From Larix sibirica (Eukaryota > Streptophyta > Pinopsida > Pinales > Pinaceae), in the NCBI GenBank assembly GCA_004151065.3, contig NWUY0300042859.1, forward strand, positions 39,976-61,453: DNA of 21,478 bases, written 5' to 3'. The notes under the pieces are model-generated. The model was not told the origin of the DNA, searched no databases, and saw only the letters and a program-made list of their open reading frames with translations. Numbering within the stretch: the stretch's first letter is position 1; the number at the start of each line of letters is the position of its first letter. Of this stretch, positions 18,168 through 21,478 are shown one piece after another. The translations under genes were made by a program, and so were the position numbers.

Positions 18168-19087
18168 ATTTTTAGTTTTAAGTTACAATAATTAAAGTGA
18201 ATTAGGAGTTAAAGAGATTTATTGAACAAGTATTGCAAAATATAGTTTAATTCAAAAACATAAAATGATAAAGCATTCATGATATGTGATGAATGATTTT
18301 AAGAAAATATTATTGTAAATTGCAGATCAGTGTCGAGAGATAAAATAAATTGATGTTGTGATGGTAAATGTTTTGCAATTGTGTTTTGGTTAGTTTTGGA
18401 TTTATTAAGATGAGTGGATTACATGAAGGGGGTTTCGATATACCGTGAGGTACGAGGAACAAAGTCTAGATTTTCCAAATGTGGATTCACACAAGAAGAA
18501 GGGATATATTGGAGTCATAGGGGGATGTCCAACACTGACACCAAACGAGGGTATAGCCTTACGGGGCCCTACAGTCACTACCTAGTACCTAGTTGTTCCC
18601 TTTTCTTTGTGAAATTTTCCCACACGAGACAAAGGTGAGACGTCGAATTTCCATCCTTTAAGGGGATTAATTTTAATAAAATTAGAGTCTTTAATTAGAT
18701 GTTGAGTCTTATCAAATGCTACAATTTTTTTTTGGTTGTTCCAAAGCTTAGGCATGCCTGCGATGGAAAAGAGAATACACAAAAAGAGCTAATTATTCAT
18801 TCCAGTTACTTGAAAATAAAATTGAAAATTAAAACAAATGTTTCACTAATTACTACAGGCTAGGAATCTCTTTTTTTGATCATCTGCCAATTACTCAAGC
18901 AAGCCCTTTCAAAAGTGGTGAGAACATACTTTGGGAAATCAAGGCCTTTGTTCATTACTTTGAAAAATGTAAAATGATTGAAAGAAAAGTAGACTAATCT
19001 AATATATTAGAGTATAATACCCACAAGTTAGTATCAAAATGAGAATACAAGAAAAGTGAAAAAATCACACCACCACGAAAAATGTGA
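18168..19087. other. Noncoding region, nothing recognised
   Basis: AT-rich with a more GC-rich island at about 18440-18660 (containing cactgacaccaaacgagg and cttacggggccctac). Short ORFs on both strands overlap the island but resemble nothing I know. It may be the rest of an LTR or internal retroelement DNA. Confidence 0.35.
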
Positions 19088-19104
19088 ATCCCCCCAGGGG
19101 GGAT
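19088..19104. repeat. GC-rich perfect palindrome, 8-bp arms
   Basis: atcccccc (19088-19095) and ggggggat (19097-19104) around a single A, followed by the G-rich ggggtgtgggcgttggg. It stands out in AT-rich surroundings and may be a polypurine tract or element end. Confidence 0.7.
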
Positions 19105-19178
19105 GGGGTGTGGGCGTTGGGTATCCCACTTGATTTATTTTTATTATTGATTATTACAAGTGTAAAAAATAAATTCTT

Positions 19179-19203
19179 GTGATCCTTTGAAGAATAGGAT
19201 CAC
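19179..19203. repeat. Hairpin with 8-bp arms
   Basis: gtgatcct (19179-19186) and aggatcac (19196-19203) are perfect reverse complements with a 9-nt loop. No T-run follows and no gene ends nearby, so I do not call it a terminator. Confidence 0.55.
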
Positions 19204-20709
19204 TAAGATTACAATCATTATGGAATATTCTAACAGAGCTATGAAGGTAAAACAAGGTATGAAGCCTCGGATCGTCTAGATCTTCAAAATTTCAGCAGAG
19301 TTCCCCTCTACTTGTTTGTCAAAATCTAAAATACATCCAACAAATATTAGTAGAATATGCCCAAAAACACTTTAAACGTGTCTTTGGATAAACTTCAAAA
19401 TTACTCAAAAAATAAACTAAGTTAACTACACTAAAAGCTGACAAAATAACTAAGGAAAGCAATCCTTCCTTAGGGTCTTAGATTTCCCATTTGGGGAATC
19501 CAATAAGAAGCACTCAAATGATATATATTTACTTTTAAAGTATTGAAAATATTTCTTTAAACAAAACTTTAGATATACTTTTAAATAGGTTGCATAAAAA
19601 GGAAAATTTGATGTTAGATCTGGATATAAGGTAAGCTTTAAAAGTATTCAGAGCTAAGCATAAACATACTATAACTAAGATCTGATTTCAAATATCACTT
19701 TGAAGAAAGAATAGATCTAAACTATAGAACAAGTAACCAATAAAAAAATATTAATATAATTTTAAGAGGATAGAAGGTGAAGAAGAAGTGCCCTTGGAAC
19801 TTAGGCAATGGAGTTGCAATGATGGCTCTAAGAGGGACTATGTATTCCTCAATTAGATAACAACTTTGTATAATGAGAGAAATAAGCAAGATCAACCATG
19901 GATCCAAAGGAAGCAGCTATAGAAACCTTCACACTTTCCAAGAAACTCGTCAAATATAGTAAAAATCATTCTAAAGAACAGAAGAGCATGCATAAGAGAA
20001 AATAAGCATGCACGTAATTCTAGATCTTGAACATAAATAAATTAAATGAGTAATAGAAAGAACTTTACTCACTCCTATTTATTAGAACCATTCCTTCATT
20101 AGGCTAGTATTTGACAAGAAGTGAGTGAAAAGAAAAGCTCTACAGATTACCTCAACATACACATGAGACAATGATCATCCAAATTGAGCCAGAGACACCA
20201 TGTAAGACCTCCAAAGCCTTTTTATTCATAACAAGATTCAACAATAAAATTACTTGCAAGAGTATAGGTTCCACATTCCATATTAAACAATGAGAATGGA
20301 CCCTATTTAAATATCCCAAGAGACCCTAGGGGGGTGCATTGGCTAACTGAATATGACTGGGGCAACTTGAGATAATTGGGGGATTTGATATCTTGTTTAA
20401 ACTCCAAAGGATGGCACCATCTCTCAAGAGATGCACCCATCCTCATTGGTATTGACTCCCACTCAATGTGAAGACGCCGCATAAGGAATGCACCCTTCCT
20501 CAAGGAGATATGCAACCCTCTCATGCTCTTGTAGTCCGCCACCTCTTCAAAACTAGCCCAACTACCATATCAAGGCTCTATATAACTCACTCTCATTTCC
20601 AATTAACTACGTAGCCACCACTGAGATCATGTCTCTGGCATGTTCCCATTGATTTAAGAGCGTCGATTTTTACTTTATTATGTCTTTTTGGCCATTTTCG
20701 AGAGAATTT
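19204..20709. other. Noncoding region, nothing firmly recognised
   Basis: AT-rich to about 20290. From 20310 to 20550 it is more GC-rich, with repeated words such as gatgcacccatcctca and aatgcacccttcctca and the palindrome atctctcaagagat near 20421. A - strand open frame of 79 codons covers this island, but its translation is unlike any family I know. Confidence 0.35.
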
Positions 20710-20740
20710 TAATTTAAGTGACAAATAATCACTTAAATTA
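20710..20740. repeat. Inverted repeat, 12-bp arms, 7-nt loop
   Basis: taatttaagtga (20710-20721) and tcacttaaatta (20729-20740) are exact reverse complements. The flanks (gagaatt on the left, ttctc on the right) extend the pairing imperfectly. Confidence 0.7.
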
Positions 20741-21252
20741 TTCTCAAAGTCGGTTTAGGGGTATAGTGGATTCTTTGAGTTAGAAAATGAGTACCCCCAT
20801 GAAAAAAACCACATCTTAACCACTTTTTATGCTTTTTTTTATTGTTTAGATTTAAAACATTAAAAAAGGACTCATTTTACGATAAAAAATTTTATTTGCG
20901 AAAAACAAAAATAAACCTAGGGGGACCTAGTGCATGTTTATATGACTCAATATTGATGAATATCATGGTAATATACATATATACTAAGAATTTAATAACC
21001 TCCTAAGTTTTAACCACCGGGACGGATACTCCAGCTTTGGAGGCCTGAGTGAAAAACTCGAAAATTATAAGTCGCTGAAGAGAAACACATAATTAACAAG
21101 CAAAAAACATTCGAGAGTACCACATTGATGTCTAAATCGTAGGGAATCCAATTCTTTTTCAAATGGCATCATGCTACATCAACTTATTAAAACTATTCAC
21201 AAGGTATGAACAAGCAATTTTTTTTTAAAGGGACAAGTTGGCCTAGAAGGAC
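20741..21252. other. AT-rich region, nothing recognised
   Basis: No coding or RNA signal. A short GC-richer patch at about 21010-21060 (accgggacggatactccagc) is not recognised. Confidence 0.35.
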
Positions 21253-21306
21253 TTATGATCTTCTAAATATGAACAAGTACACTTGTTCATATTTAGAAGA
21301 TCATAA
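21253..21306. repeat. Perfect 26-bp inverted repeat with 2-nt spacer
   Basis: The left arm is 21253-21278 (begins ttatgatcttct), the spacer is ac (21279-21280) and the right arm is 21281-21306 (ends agaagatcataa). All 26 positions pair. A second small hairpin, ttggct (21317-21322) with agccaa (21331-21336), follows. It could be a fold-back or MITE remnant, a small-RNA-like hairpin, or a local replication/assembly artefact. Confidence 0.9.
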
Positions 21307-21478
21307 TCAATATTTGTTGGCTCACTTGAAAGCCAACTCAGTACAACTTAGTCGGTAACCTTTGGGTCCAACTGTGGGACACGTTCTCTCATTGAGCTTT
21401 AATCAAATAGAGTGGGTGAGAACTCTAGAATCTTTGGTTCCTTCACACAACTAAAAGTTGTCATTCCAACATGTATAC
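21307..21478. other. Window end, nothing recognised
   Basis: Mixed-composition sequence after the 26-bp palindrome, with no supported gene. Confidence 0.35.

Noticed and set aside
18530-18560. Possible minus-strand primer-binding site (cgtttggtgtca on the reverse strand)
   Set aside because: Only a short resemblance to tggtgtc-type sites, and no LTR edge could be placed next to it.
19179-19203. Hairpin as a transcription terminator
   Set aside because: No T-tract follows and no gene ends nearby. Rho-independent terminators are not expected in plant nuclear DNA.
1-21478. Undescribed multi-gene biological system
   Set aside because: Every clear coding signal belongs to LINE or Copia retroelements, and the rest is noncoding. 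I found no gene cluster, RNA gene or CRISPR-like array.

Overview
The window reads as nuclear, intergenic DNA of a seed plant. It is AT-rich, has no intact gene, and consists mainly of old retrotransposons broken by stops and frameshifts. A gymnosperm (conifer-like) source is plausible because of the large amount of ancient decayed LINE and Copia sequence, but no host gene, rRNA or tRNA is present to fix the taxon. No operon, CRISPR array or prokaryotic feature is visible.

Layout. 1-1161: AT-rich DNA with two small tandem repeats (164-374 and an almost perfect 41-bp duplication at 585-666). 1162-2776: a 1.58-kb purine-rich retroposed unit with an A-rich 3' end, flanked by an exact 18-bp target-site duplication; it carries one unrecognised acidic/basic ORF. 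2777-4279: AT-rich DNA with a 92-bp-period repeat, grading into what is probably the 5' UTR of the next element. 4280-9982: a plant L1-type LINE on the + strand that still shows its whole architecture: ORF1 (DUF4283-like RNA-binding region plus CCHC knuckle), then ORF2 with APE endonuclease, reverse transcriptase, zf-RVT and a C-terminal RNase H. ORF1 stop and ORF2 start overlap as TAATG. 10565-11160: the 3' end of a second RNase H-bearing element on the - strand, facing the LINE. 11227-11343: 44-bp tandem repeat.

11941-13224: a head-to-tail tandem duplication of about 616/668 bp whose second copy runs into a Copia-type LTR promoter and a tRNA-Met-type primer-binding site (about 13358). 13937-15688: the matching Copia gag, protease, GAG-pre-integrase and integrase in order, riddled with nonsense codons; the integrase stops abruptly about 10 bp before a repeat that recurs 2.3 kb downstream (15698-15860 and 18009-18167). 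Between and after these copies (15861-21478) I see no coding signal, only AT-rich DNA with a (TTG)n microsatellite, several hairpins and, at 21253-21306, a perfect 26-bp inverted repeat.

Nothing here looks like a new defence, regulatory or metabolic system. The most informative signals are the exact TSD around an unknown retroposon, the LINE with all four RNase H acidic residues preserved, the nonsense-only decay of the Copia gag-protease, the hairpin-containing repeat pair, and the 26-bp palindrome.
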